Source of the DNA: Hyphomicrobiales bacterium
Lineage (GTDB): Bacteria > Pseudomonadota > Alphaproteobacteria > Rhizobiales > Rhizobiaceae
Reading direction: 5' to 3'
DNA length: 64,000 nucleotides
Assembly (NCBI GenBank): GCA_900466575.1
Contig: UBMP01000001.1
Coordinates: 1-64,000, forward strand
The first letter of the stretch is position 1. Every line of letters begins with the position of its first letter. This document shows, piece by piece, positions 1-7,405 of this stretch. The position numbers and the translations under genes were made by a program. The notes beneath the pieces were generated by a model, which saw only the letters and a program-made list of their open reading frames with translations, made no database searches and was not told the origin of the DNA.

Positions 1-176
1 CAGCGTGGCTCTCCGGAAGCTGATGTCCGAAGATAGGGGCGGAAGCGATAGAACCGGAGGTAAACTCGGGAGAGGTTTTTCCCCGAGGGTTTTGGCGTGC
101 GGCCCCTCGAGCCGATTGGCAAGCCCGCCGCGTCGCGCTAGAGCTTGCACCGCAGCATTGCAACGACAGGCAGTCC
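1..176. other. Window edge, no supported gene
   Basis: I see no supportable gene here. One forward frame reads from the edge to a stop at 34-36 and could be the last few residues of a gene cut by the window, but twelve codons cannot be identified. A short stem (CTCGGG at 65-70 with CCCGAG at 82-87) followed by a GGTTTTGG stretch could be a weak terminator for such an upstream gene. The long forward frame that spans this region and the next gene is a shadow with arginine- and proline-rich nonsense composition. Confidence 0.4.
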
Positions 177-1298
177 ATGACACCGATCGACCCGATCCGC
201 CCGGCAACGGCCCGCCCCCGCGAAACCGACGCGTTCCGTTTCCAGATGCGCACCGTCTTCGGATCTCTGCGTCACACGCGAACCAGAACCCGGATCACAG
301 TGCTGACCATCTGCCTCGTCATCCTGATCTGCCTGACGTCCTACATCCAGGTTCTGCTGAACAACTGGAACGGCCCGTTCTACGACTCGATCGAAAAACG
401 CAATCTTCCCGAGTTCGGCCGTCAGCTGGAGATCTTCGTCCTGATTGCCGGCGCGCTTCTGGTCTGCAACGTCGTGCAGGCCTGGCTGACCCAGACGGCG
501 ACGCTGCTGCTGCGTCGTGGCCTCGCGGTCGATCTCCTCAGGCTCTGGAACAGCTGCGGCCGCGCCGTGCCCCAGGAGGCGACGTTGGAGGGCGCAAGAA
601 ACCCCGATCAGCGCATCCAGGAAGACTCGCTCAATGTCGCCGACTGGACCGTGTCGCTCGCCATCGGCCTCTTCCAGTCCACCATCCTGCTCTTGAGCTT
701 CGTTGGCATCCTCTGGTCGATCTCCGGCGCCTTCGCCGTCACGCTGTGGGGCATTCACGTCTCCATTCCCGGCTACATGGTCTGGATTGCGCTGATCTAT
801 GCCGGCGCCGGCACATTCCTGAGCGCCGTCGTCGGCCGCCAGCTTGTCGATCAGAACAACCGCCGCGCCGCCTTCGAGGCCGAATTCCGCAAGGCACTGG
901 TCGAAGCCAATACCGCGCGGGGAACAGACACCGTCACCCGGCAGTCGGTCTACGCCACAAGCTGGCATCTCTACCGCATCTTCTCCAATGTGCTCTCGTC
1001 CACGCGGTTGATCATCATCTCGCAGACGAACCTGACCTGGATCTCCGCCGGCTTCGGCTGGGGCGGGCTCGTGGTGCCGGTTCTGGCGGCAGCGCCCGCC
1101 TATTTCTCAGGGCAGCTTTCCTTCGGTGGGCTGATGATGGCGGTCGGCGCGTTCAATCAGGTCAACACGGCGCTGCGCTGGCAGATCAACAATTTCTCCA
1201 TGATCGCCCAGTGGCGCGCCGCCATGCGCCGCATCGTGCAGTTCAAGCTGCAGCTCGAAGTCTTCCGTCAGGCCACCGGCCGCCCGGTCCAGATGTGA
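177..1298 (+). CDS. SbmA/BacA-like (YddA-type) membrane protein, permease domain only
   Basis: This 373-residue protein carries the transmembrane domain of the SbmA/BacA-like family, including the signature WNGPFYDSIEKR (about residues 65-76) and a C-terminal LRWQINNFSMIAQWRA segment like that of YddA-type ABC transporters. I count about six hydrophobic segments. YddA-type members normally continue into a nucleotide-binding domain of roughly 200 residues, but here the frame stops right after the permease and no Walker A or ABC signature follows before selO. In length it resembles BacA, which is also ATPase-free, but the sequence looks closer to the YddA half. BacA-family proteins import peptides and affect very-long-chain fatty acids on lipid A; whether this one does is unknown. 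It could be a degraded or naturally short member. Confidence 0.7.
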   Translation: MTPIDPIRPATARPRETDAFRFQMRTVFGSLRHTRTRTRITVLTICLVILICLTSYIQVLLNNWNGPFYDSIEKRNLPEFGRQLEIFVLIAGALLVCNVVQAWLTQTATLLLRRGLAVDLLRLWNSCGRAVPQEATLEGARNPDQRIQEDSLNVADWTVSLAIGLFQSTILLLSFVGILWSISGAFAVTLWGIHVSIPGYMVWIALIYAGAGTFLSAVVGRQLVDQNNRRAAFEAEFRKALVEANTARGTDTVTRQSVYATSWHLYRIFSNVLSSTRLIIISQTNLTWISAGFGWGGLVVPVLAAAPAYFSGQLSFGGLMMAVGAFNQVNTALRWQINNFSMIAQWRAAMRRIVQFKLQLEVFRQATGRPVQM

Positions 1299-1369
1299 CA
1301 TCCGTCAATTAGGCTTGCGCCGGTCGGTCCGGGATCCCATCTTGAATCGATCATTGAAAGGACGCCGCG

Positions 1370-2857
1370 ATGCCGCTGATCGGATTCGACAATTCCTATA
1401 CCCGCCTGCCCGAGCGCTTCTATGCGCCGGCTGCGGCGGCGAGCGCGTCGGAACCCTTCATGTTCGCCTTCAACGAACCGCTTGCCCGCGAACTCGGGCT
1501 CGATGTGGCTTTGCTGGAACGCGACGGCGCCGCCCTCTTCTCCGGCAATCTGAAACCCGATGACGCGGCCAATGTGGCGCTCGCCTATGCCGGCCACCAG
1601 TTCGGCCATTTTGTGCCGCAGCTCGGCGATGGCCGCGCCATGCTGCTCGGCGAAGTCACCACGCCGGATGGCCGCCATGTCGATATCCAGCTGAAAGGCT
1701 CCGGCCCCACCCGCTTCTCCCGCAATGGCGATGGCCGCGCGGCGCTTGGGCCGGTGATGCGGGAATATATCGTCTCGGAAGCCATGCATGCGCTCGGCAT
1801 CCCGACCACCCGTTCGCTCGCCGCCGTCACCACGGGCGATGCGGTCTATCGCGAACAGGCGCAGCCCGGCGGCGTGATTGCCCGTGTGGCCGCGAGCCAT
1901 ATCCGCGTCGGCACATTCCAGTATTTCGCCGCCCGTGGCGACGAAGAAGGCGTGAAGCTGCTGGCCGATCATGTCATTGCCCGCCACTATCCGGAGCTTG
2001 AAGGCGAGCCGGGCCGCTATGTCCGTCTCTTCGAGGCCATTGCCGGGAGACAGGCCGCCCTGATCGCCAAATGGATGGGCGTCGGCTTCATTCATGGCGT
2101 GATGAACACCGACAACATGGCCGTCTCCGGCGAGACGATCGATTACGGCCCCTGCGCCTTCATGGACGCCTACTCGGCCACCAAGACCTTCTCCTCCATC
2201 GACCGCAACGGCCGCTATGCCTATGCCAACCAGCCGGCTATCGGCCAATGGAACCTCGCCCGGCTCGCCGAATGCCTGCTGCCGCTCTTCGGTGACGTGC
2301 AGGAAGAGGCGATGGAAAAGGCGAACGCCGCGCTGAAAGCCTATGGCGAACGCTTCCAGGCCGAATGGCTGAAGGTGATGCGGGCAAAGCTGGGATTGTT
2401 GCGCGAGCGCGAGGACGACCTGAAACTGATCCAGTCCTTCATGTCGCTGATGGAGGAAGGCGAAGCGGATTTCACGCTCGCCTTCTTCCGTCTCACGGCC
2501 GCGGCTGGAGGTCCGACGACCGATTTAGAGCGTGCAGACAGGGATCTGCGGGGAGAATTCAGCGCTCCGGATACGGCACAATTATGGCTCGACGGCTGGC
2601 GGCTCTATCTGGAAGGCGACCCGACCACGCCGGAAGAGCGCAAGGCTCTGATGCAAAAGGCCAATCCTGTCTTCATTCCGCGCAACCACAGAATTGAAGA
2701 AGCGATCCGCGCCGCGGTCGATGACGGCGACTTCTCGCTCTTCGACGCGCTGAATCGTGTCCTCGCCCGACCCTATGAGCAGCAACCGGGCTTCGAGCGC
2801 TACATGGCCGCCCCGCTCCATCACGAGATCGTGCCGCGCACCTTCTGCGGGACATGA
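1370..2857 (+). CDS. selO: SelO-family protein adenylyltransferase (YdiU/UPF0061)
   Basis: The 495-residue length matches SelO, a pseudokinase-fold enzyme that transfers AMP from ATP to Ser, Thr or Tyr hydroxyls of protein substrates and is linked to redox homeostasis. Visible landmarks are the YAGHQFGHFVPQLGDGRA motif (about residues 73-90), the LKGSGPTRFSR segment holding the ATP-binding lysine (K109), and the catalytic/metal region HGVMNTDN (D248, N249) followed by DYGP (D258), the counterpart of a kinase DFG motif. The C-terminus ends in FCGT, so a cysteine lies near the end as in other bacterial members, but there is no sign of selenocysteine. The start follows a GGACGC stretch and begins with the usual family N-terminus. 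It is monocistronic as far as can be seen. Confidence 0.95.
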   Translation: MPLIGFDNSYTRLPERFYAPAAAASASEPFMFAFNEPLARELGLDVALLERDGAALFSGNLKPDDAANVALAYAGHQFGHFVPQLGDGRAMLLGEVTTPDGRHVDIQLKGSGPTRFSRNGDGRAALGPVMREYIVSEAMHALGIPTTRSLAAVTTGDAVYREQAQPGGVIARVAASHIRVGTFQYFAARGDEEGVKLLADHVIARHYPELEGEPGRYVRLFEAIAGRQAALIAKWMGVGFIHGVMNTDNMAVSGETIDYGPCAFMDAYSATKTFSSIDRNGRYAYANQPAIGQWNLARLAECLLPLFGDVQEEAMEKANAALKAYGERFQAEWLKVMRAKLGLLREREDDLKLIQSFMSLMEEGEADFTLAFFRLTAAAGGPTTDLERADRDLRGEFSAPDTAQLWLDGWRLYLEGDPTTPEERKALMQKANPVFIPRNHRIEEAIRAAVDDGDFSLFDALNRVLARPYEQQPGFERYMAAPLHHEIVPRTFCGT

Positions 2858-2930
2858 TCATCCCCGCAGGCCAGGGACGTGTTAATCTCTCAAGAAATCC
2901 CCTTGAAGGGTTTTTGCAGACTTCCTAAAT

Positions 2931-2945
2931 CTCTATGAACTAGAG
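2931..2945 (+). promoter_or_regulatory. Likely MerR operator upstream of the MerR-family gene
   Basis: An inverted repeat CTCTA-N5-TAGAG lies about 20 bases upstream of the MerR-family start. Its arms resemble operators of PbrR/CadR-type regulators (CTCTAT...ACTAGAG). A plausible promoter sits just upstream, TTGAAG at 2903-2908 and TAAATC at 2926-2931 with 17 bases between. Autoregulation is the simplest reading. The operator assignment is by pattern only. Confidence 0.5.
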
Positions 2946-2965
2946 GTTCGGGAGCGATCTTTGAC

Positions 2966-3412
2966 ATGATGACCATCGGCAAACTTTCGGTGACCGCCGG
3001 CGTCAAGGTGCCGACGATCCGCTACTATGAAGATATCGGCCTGATGCCGGAGCCGGAGCGGACGGAGGGCAACCAGCGCCGCTATGTCCGCGCCCATCTG
3101 GAACGGCTGAACTTCATCCGCCATGCGCGCGATCTCGGCTTTTCCGTCGAAGCCATCCGCGATCTTCTGTCGCTTCAGGCCAAGCCCGACGCACCCTGCC
3201 ACGATGCCGATCGCATAGCCGCCGAAAATCTGGCCGATGTCCGCGCCAAGATCGCCCGGCTGAAGAAGCTGGAGGCGGAGCTGGAACATATCGTCTCCGA
3301 ATGCGCCGGCGGCCGCGCGGGCGAGTGCAATGTGCTGGCGACACTGGCCGACCATGCGCTTTGCACCACCGATCATGGTCACGTCCATAATTCTCTTCAC
3401 GAGGCCTCTTGA
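2966..3412 (+). CDS. MerR-family heavy-metal-responsive regulator (PbrR/CadR/ZntR-like)
   Basis: This 148-residue regulator begins with the MerR helix-turn-helix (IGKLSVTAGVKVPTIRYYEDIGL) and continues into a dimerisation coiled coil. Three cysteines, C78, C113 and C121, fall where PbrR and CadR bind metal (about positions 77, 112 and 120 if the second ATG is used). A His/Cys-rich tail (H130, C133, H137, H139, H141) resembles the histidine tail of CadR. The family binds promoters with over-long spacers and activates metal exporters when Pb, Cd or Zn is bound. No exporter lies next to it, so its targets must be elsewhere or on its own promoter. The second ATG three bases on is an equally possible start. 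Confidence 0.85.
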   Translation: MMTIGKLSVTAGVKVPTIRYYEDIGLMPEPERTEGNQRRYVRAHLERLNFIRHARDLGFSVEAIRDLLSLQAKPDAPCHDADRIAAENLADVRAKIARLKKLEAELEHIVSECAGGRAGECNVLATLADHALCTTDHGHVHNSLHEAS

Positions 3413-3555
3413 CAATCAATCGGTTTGGGAGAATGTTGCCGCCCATGATCGCACAGGCACACACCACGGCTGTATATTTTTGGGGCTACCGTTAACCGGC
3501 GGCCGCGATCGATCATATCGACAAGAGGCCGCCTTCGGGGCGGCCTTGTTGTTTT
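3409..3555 (+). ncRNA. Candidate leader or small RNA upstream of the acetyltransferase gene
   Basis: A perfect -35 box TTGACA (3409-3414) overlaps the stop codon of the merR-like gene, with a poor -10 candidate AATGTT 17 bases on. About 110 bases later comes a strong intrinsic terminator, which ends only about 20 to 35 bases before the start codon of the acetyltransferase gene. There is no room for a normal promoter between the two. The region is therefore either a free-standing small RNA or a 5' leader with a conditional terminator. I could not match it to a known RNA family. Confidence 0.4.
3526..3555 (+). terminator. Intrinsic terminator before the acetyltransferase gene
   Basis: An eight base-pair GC-rich stem (AGGCCGCC at 3526-3533 with GGCGGCCT at 3539-3546) closes a TTCGG loop and is followed by TGTTGTTTT. 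It is well formed for the plus strand. Confidence 0.8.
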
Positions 3556-3577
3556 CAGCGGCTCTTCCGAAGGCAAA

Positions 3578-4105
3578 ATGAGGAAGAAGGCAATGCTGAA
3601 CTTGGAACAGACCATCACCATCGAAGAACTACCCGCAGCGCCGGCGCCGGAAGCTGCGCGTGTGAGCGTTCGTCGCGCCCTGAAATCGGACCTTTTCGCG
3701 CTCGCCGCCATGATCGAGGCGCTCGCCGCCCATCACGGCGACAAGACGACGAACAGTGCCACCAAGCTCGACCGGGACCTCTTCGGCGACCAGCCCTTCG
3801 CGACCGCCTTCGTCGCTGAAACGGGCGGTGAACTGATCGGCTATGCCCTCCTCTATCCCGTCTACCGCGCCACCGAAGGGGAACGCGGCATGGAACTGCA
3901 CCACCTCTTCGTCAAGGACGGCCATCGCAGCGAAGGCATCGGCCGCCATCTGATCGATCGCGCCAAGGCGCATGCCCGCACGCTTTCCTGCGACTTCCTC
4001 TCGCTGGGTGCCGCCACCGGCAATTTCGCCGCCTACAAGTACTACCAGGGCCTCGACTTCAAGGCCTACCCCGCCACCGGCATGCGCTTCCGCGCCAGTC
4101 TTTGA
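3578..4105 (+). CDS. GNAT acetyltransferase, SSAT-like (diamine acetyltransferase family)
   Basis: The protein (175 residues) has the GNAT fold with the acetyl-CoA-binding motif A in LFVKDGHRSEGIGRHLI. The overall pattern (an early RRALKSDL, DLFGDQPFATAFVAE in the middle, LHHLFV, then Y..LGF-like YYQGLDF near the end) resembles spermidine/spermine N1-acetyltransferases, which acetylate polyamines. Substrate is inferred, not shown. The start is ambiguous: the ATG used here has GAAGG four to five bases upstream, and a second ATG at 3593 has AGGA eight bases upstream. A strong terminator hairpin directly before the gene suggests regulated read-through. It converges with the minus-strand gene that follows. 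Confidence 0.8.
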   Translation: MRKKAMLNLEQTITIEELPAAPAPEAARVSVRRALKSDLFALAAMIEALAAHHGDKTTNSATKLDRDLFGDQPFATAFVAETGGELIGYALLYPVYRATEGERGMELHHLFVKDGHRSEGIGRHLIDRAKAHARTLSCDFLSLGAATGNFAAYKYYQGLDFKAYPATGMRFRASL

Positions 4106-4123
4106 AGCCGCGCAGATACCCGC

Positions 4124-4387
4124 TCACAACACCTGCCCGGCGGCTCCCTGCACGTCACGGCTGGTGATATGGAAATTGCCCGCGCGGCCTCCGGTGCGGG
4201 CAATTTTCGCTTCCGCCGCCTGCCTGAACGCACCCTCTTGTGCTTTGAAATAGGCTAGACACTCTTCGGGCTCCGGCGAACGCTTGCGGGTGAGCGCGCG
4301 AAAGGCAAGCCGATGCATGATGCAGAGCCGCCCCTCGCCCGCCTCGAATTGCAGCGCGTCGATATCCTCGCGCCACTCAACCGTCAT
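4124..4387 (-). CDS. Small protein coupled to cbtA, weakly DUF1488-like
   Basis: This 87-residue protein starts inside the stop codon of cbtA (ATGA overlap), so it is almost certainly translated together with it as the third gene of the B12-riboswitch operon. The sequence has a short beta-like start (DALQFEAGEGRLCIMHRLAFRAL) and a helical part (ECLAYFKAQEGAFRQAAEAKIAR), which faintly resembles DUF1488 proteins. I do not recognise a catalytic motif and assign no function. Its position in a cobalt/B12 operon is the only clue to its role. Confidence 0.65.
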   Translation of the reverse strand: MTVEWREDIDALQFEAGEGRLCIMHRLAFRALTRKRSPEPEECLAYFKAQEGAFRQAAEAKIARTGGRAGNFHITSRDVQGAAGQVL

Positions 4388-5154
4388 GCGGCCCTCGTTT
4401 CCTTCGTGAAATACCCGAGAAGAAGTGCCGTCAGCACGCCGAGCGCCGCCCAGAAGACAAGGCTCGTCACTGTCGCCACAGCCTGGAACCGATGTGCCAG
4501 TGCCTCTGGCGCCAGCGCATGTGCCCCTTCAGGCGGCTGCGGCGCACCGTAAAGATGCGGCGCGACGAGGAGGACCAGCGCCAGAACGGCCGCCCAACCG
4601 CGCGGAACAAACGCAATGAGCGCCAGCCCCACCGCCGTGCAGGCTGCGGTAGCCACCCACCACACCTGACGGTCGGCCAGAGCCGCCGCCGGCGTGCCCG
4701 GAACTTCCGGCGGCAGGCCGAGCGAAGGCGCGGCCAGCACCGAGACGAAGCCGGCGAGCCCGAAGAGCAGGCCCTCGCGCCAGCCGACGGCTTTGCCGCG
4801 CAGCGAGAGGAGCGAGAAAAGCCCCGCCAGCATCAACGCCCATCCAAATGCGGTGAGAATATTGGCCAGCAATGTGAAGGCCGTGCGCTCGAAGCCATCC
4901 GCAGGCTCCCAGCCGCCTTCGTCATGGTGATGGTCGTCGGCCTCCGCCCCCGATGCGTGGGCCGCACCCGCCGTTGTGGTTTGCGCGGCATCATGCGAAT
5001 GCGCAGGCACGGCCGGCGCGACCTCGCCCGCCTTCTCGTAAGTCTCGGCCTGGAGAATGAGTGGACCGGTGCCGAAGTGATCTGCGACAGTGTTGAGAAG
5101 GCCGACGCAAAGCGCCGCCAGCACGGCGGTGAAAAGGATGTTCCTGAGTATCAT
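4384..5154 (-). CDS. cbtA: CbtA, cobalt transporter subunit
   Basis: CbtA is the larger membrane subunit of a cobalt uptake system usually found under cobalamin-riboswitch control. The 256-residue protein starts MILRNILFTAVLAALCVGLL, a first membrane helix, followed by an exported loop with a histidine/acid-rich stretch (EADDHHHDEGG) and about four more hydrophobic helices. The start at 5154 is preferred because GGAGGT lies about ten bases upstream; an in-frame GTG at 5172 would overlap that ribosome site. It lies 123 bases downstream of cbtB and overlaps the next gene by four bases. Confidence 0.85.
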   Translation of the reverse strand: MILRNILFTAVLAALCVGLLNTVADHFGTGPLILQAETYEKAGEVAPAVPAHSHDAAQTTTAGAAHASGAEADDHHHDEGGWEPADGFERTAFTLLANILTAFGWALMLAGLFSLLSLRGKAVGWREGLLFGLAGFVSVLAAPSLGLPPEVPGTPAAALADRQVWWVATAACTAVGLALIAFVPRGWAAVLALVLLVAPHLYGAPQPPEGAHALAPEALAHRFQAVATVTSLVFWAALGVLTALLLGYFTKETRAA

Positions 5155-5277
5155 GATGACAAATACCTCCACGGCCGCCGGCGCAGCGCGCGGGCAGCCT
5201 GCTTGACGGCGCCGTGCCTCCAGTTGGACGCACAGAGCCAGGGGATCAGCGAAAACGAACTGGCAGTCGTTCAGGCT

Positions 5278-5463
5278 TCAGTGGCAGGGGAAGGCATTGG
5301 AATGACGCACGTCATGAGCGGCGTTGTGCACCACTTCGATATGCGAGAAACCGACCATGCCGACGGTGAAAATGCCAAGCATGACGGCGAAAGCCGACTG
5401 CAGGACCACGCCGGAGCGGACGGAAGATTGGGTCTTGGAAATGACGGATACGGAAGCGGACAT
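5278..5463 (-). CDS. cbtB: CbtB, cobalt transporter small subunit
   Basis: This 61-residue protein has one membrane helix (VLQSAFAVMLGIFTVGMVGF) followed by the CbtB-type histidine cluster HNAAHDVRH and a terminal PCH, which are thought to bind cobalt. The start is set by GGGGATAA just upstream. It is the first gene after the cobalamin riboswitch and precedes cbtA, the standard cbtB-cbtA order. A longer in-frame extension would run back into the riboswitch and is rejected. Confidence 0.9.
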   Translation of the reverse strand: MSASVSVISKTQSSVRSGVVLQSAFAVMLGIFTVGMVGFSHIEVVHNAAHDVRHSNAFPCH

Positions 5464-5519
5464 ATTTATCCCCACGATAAACGGTTGCAGTTGTGACCGC
5501 GCCTTTTCCGAGGCGGCGG

Positions 5520-5702
5520 CCTTTTCCGTCAGGGCAGGTCTCCTGGCTGGCGGGTCGTCGCCGCGATCCGCCTTCCCGGTTTCCCAGTGGCATATCGAAT
5601 CCGGCTCGCCGCTTACAGTTGCGGGGGCAGCCATGCTTCGGGCCCGTCATTGGTCATCCCTAGCATGTTCCCTTTTCATCCCGCGAGACTTGGCCTCGCG
5701 GG
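5520..5702 (-). promoter_or_regulatory. Cobalamin (AdoCbl) riboswitch
   Basis: Reading the minus strand, the region has the typical elements in order: GATGAAAAGGGAA near 5665-5683, a GCTGCCCCCGCAACTGTAAG core around 5612-5632, and the B12 box AGCCAGGAGACCTGCC at 5533-5548. This is the class that binds adenosylcobalamin and lowers expression of transporters or B12 synthesis genes. It sits about 60 bases upstream of cbtB, so cobalt uptake should fall when B12 is plentiful. Outer boundaries are approximate. The remaining 120 bases up to 5820 are AT-rich and presumably hold the promoter. Confidence 0.95.
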
Positions 5703-5820
5703 AACCATGACGTGCACACTATGGCCACGAGCTGAAACACAAGTCAACGCGGCTATAAAATTCGAATATCGAATAATACTTATATCAAATAAATTGACTG
5801 AATTCATTGGATTTTCACTC

Positions 5821-6735
5821 TCAACGGGATGGAACGGCCTTGAGATAAGCCGCGATCGCAGCGCGGTCCTCCTTCGTCAGATGTGCCATGTTCTGCTGCA
5901 CGGCCACCATGGAGCCGCCAACGGAATCGAATTCCGGCGTGAAACCCGTCTCGAGATAGTTGGCGATGTCGGACGCGCTCCAGCCGCCTATGTCCTTGGA
6001 ACCCGGGGTAATGTCCGGAATGGTCCCCTTGCCCTCCGGGTTCGGGCCCCCGGCAAGCCAGGCGCTTGTCTTCAGGCCGCCGAGAAAGTCTCGCGGCGTA
6101 TGGCACTCGCCGCAATGGCCGGGCCCTTCGACGAGATATTGTCCGCGCTTGACCTCAGGCGAGGCATTGGCGATCTCCACGCGTGGCTGGTCGTTCAGAT
6201 AGAGAAGCTTCCAGCCGCCCAGCGTGAAGCGCATGTTGAACGGGAATGCGAGATCATGCTCCGGTGCGACATTGTCGCTCTTCGGCAGCGTCTTCATGTA
6301 GGCGAAGAGATCGCGCAGATCGGTGTCCGACATCCGCGAATAGGATGCATAAGGGAAGGATGGATAGAGGTGACGTCCCTCCTCGTCCACGCCGCGCTTC
6401 ATGGCCGAGGCAAACTGGGCGAGCGTCCATCTTCCGATGCCGGCCTTCTCGTCCGGGGAGATGTTCGGCGGATAGAAGGTCCCGAACGGTGTTGGCAGCG
6501 GTGCGCCGCCCGCAAGAACCAGCTTGGCATCGCCTTCGGCACCCTTTGCCGCGTGGCAGCTCTCGCAGCCACCCGCCCAGAAGATCGTCTCGCCATTCTT
6601 GACATCGGCCGGGCCGAGATTGGCGAATTCGCTCTCCGGCAATGGCTGCGGCCGCGTGATCCAGAAAAATGCCCCTGCTCCGACAAGACCGACGCCGATC
6701 AGGGACAGGATGGATTTCGTGAATGCCGAGGCCAT
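5821..6735 (-). CDS. Membrane-anchored di-haem cytochrome c
   Basis: The 304-residue protein has an N-terminal membrane anchor (about residues 9-26) and two class I cytochrome c domains with haem motifs CESCH (C57, C60, H61) and CGECH (C208, C211, H212). A methionine-rich stretch after each offers axial ligands. This build resembles the cytochrome subunits that pass electrons from periplasmic dehydrogenases to the respiratory chain, but no dehydrogenase gene lies beside it. GGAGAG six to ten bases upstream supports the start. It follows the cytochrome c' gene on the same strand, with a terminator between them. Confidence 0.9.
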   Translation of the reverse strand: MASAFTKSILSLIGVGLVGAGAFFWITRPQPLPESEFANLGPADVKNGETIFWAGGCESCHAAKGAEGDAKLVLAGGAPLPTPFGTFYPPNISPDEKAGIGRWTLAQFASAMKRGVDEEGRHLYPSFPYASYSRMSDTDLRDLFAYMKTLPKSDNVAPEHDLAFPFNMRFTLGGWKLLYLNDQPRVEIANASPEVKRGQYLVEGPGHCGECHTPRDFLGGLKTSAWLAGGPNPEGKGTIPDITPGSKDIGGWSASDIANYLETGFTPEFDSVGGSMVAVQQNMAHLTKEDRAAIAAYLKAVPSR

Positions 6736-6765
6736 GATTCGCTCTCCAGGAGGGCTGTCGGAAAC

Positions 6766-6799
6766 GGAAAAAGGGCGCTCCCCGTAAAAGGAAGCGCCC
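6766..6799 (-). terminator. Intrinsic terminator after the cytochrome c' gene
   Basis: On the minus strand a stem GGGCGCTTCC/GGGGAGCGCCC with a TTTTAC loop is followed by TTTTTCC. It lies between the two cytochrome genes, so the downstream gene depends on read-through or on a promoter within the hairpin region. Confidence 0.75.
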
Positions 6800-6817
6800 G
6801 AAACGACCCGAAAGGGC

Positions 6818-7255
6818 TTACTTCTTCAGGCGGAAATCCTGGTGGCAGGCAGAGCAGACCTTGCCGATATCGCCGAGTGCAGCGCCGACCGCCTTCTGGT
6901 CTGCTGGCGGCGCAGCGATGAGCTTCTCGGTGACGGACGCAAGCTCCGTCGCATGCCCCTTGAATCCAGCCATGTCTTCCCAGATCTTCGGGCTGGCATG
7001 GCCATCTTCATCAGGCTTGCCTGCCGGGAAGAGCGTCGGGAATTCCTTGATGGTCGTATTGATCGTCGTCAGCGCCGTCTTCACGACCGCCGCGTCATAA
7101 GGCTTGTCGCCCTTGGCAATGCCGGCGAGCTGCGCGGTTGCGCCGCCAATCTTCTTCATATCCGCTTCGCGCTTGTCACCAAATTCGCTGGCTGAAAAGG
7201 CGGCCGTTGCGCCGGCAAGACAGATAAGGGCTGCGGCAATCGTTCTCTTGATCAT
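6818..7255 (-). CDS. Cytochrome c' (cytochrome c-556 family)
   Basis: The 145-residue product has a cleavable signal peptide (MIKRTIAAALICLAGATAAFSA) and the single C-terminal haem motif CSACH (C134, C137, H138) that defines class II cytochromes c, a four-helix bundle in the periplasm. Members bind NO or CO or carry electrons. The start at 7255 is chosen because GGAGATT lies just upstream; an extension to 7303 would place residues before the signal peptide. It probably shares a promoter with the di-haem cytochrome gene. Confidence 0.9.
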   Translation of the reverse strand: MIKRTIAAALICLAGATAAFSASEFGDKREADMKKIGGATAQLAGIAKGDKPYDAAVVKTALTTINTTIKEFPTLFPAGKPDEDGHASPKIWEDMAGFKGHATELASVTEKLIAAPPADQKAVGAALGDIGKVCSACHQDFRLKK

Positions 7256-7405
7256 CAGTAATCTCCATTGTTCGCCCCGGCGGGGCTGACCGGGACTACA
7301 CATGACTATCCCGATACGATCACTTCAAAATCACAATCCGGTGAAATTCAGGCGACAAGGCCGCGCAATGCCGCAAATGCCGAAAATACTCAAATGAAAC
7401 AGGCA

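Noticed and set aside
177-1298. Calling the first gene bacA
   Set aside because: It lacks enough BacA-specific similarity by eye and looks closer to the YddA-type permease; a gene symbol would overstate it.
5-1312. 435-codon plus-strand frame across the first gene
   Set aside because: It is a shadow of the BacA-like gene in another frame, rich in Arg and Pro and without any recognisable domain; the 177-1298 frame has membrane helices and a family motif.
3409-3555. Identifying the leader as the speF or another named alphaproteobacterial RNA motif
   Set aside because: The gene context (polyamine-type acetyltransferase) is suggestive, but I could not match the conserved core of any named motif.
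5278-5634. 118-codon version of cbtB starting at 5634
   Set aside because: The extra N-terminal codons lie in the cobalamin riboswitch; the ribosome site and family length support the 61-residue form.
5587-6921. 444-codon plus-strand frame over the riboswitch and cytochrome genes
   Set aside because: It overlaps a riboswitch and two good cytochrome genes on the other strand.
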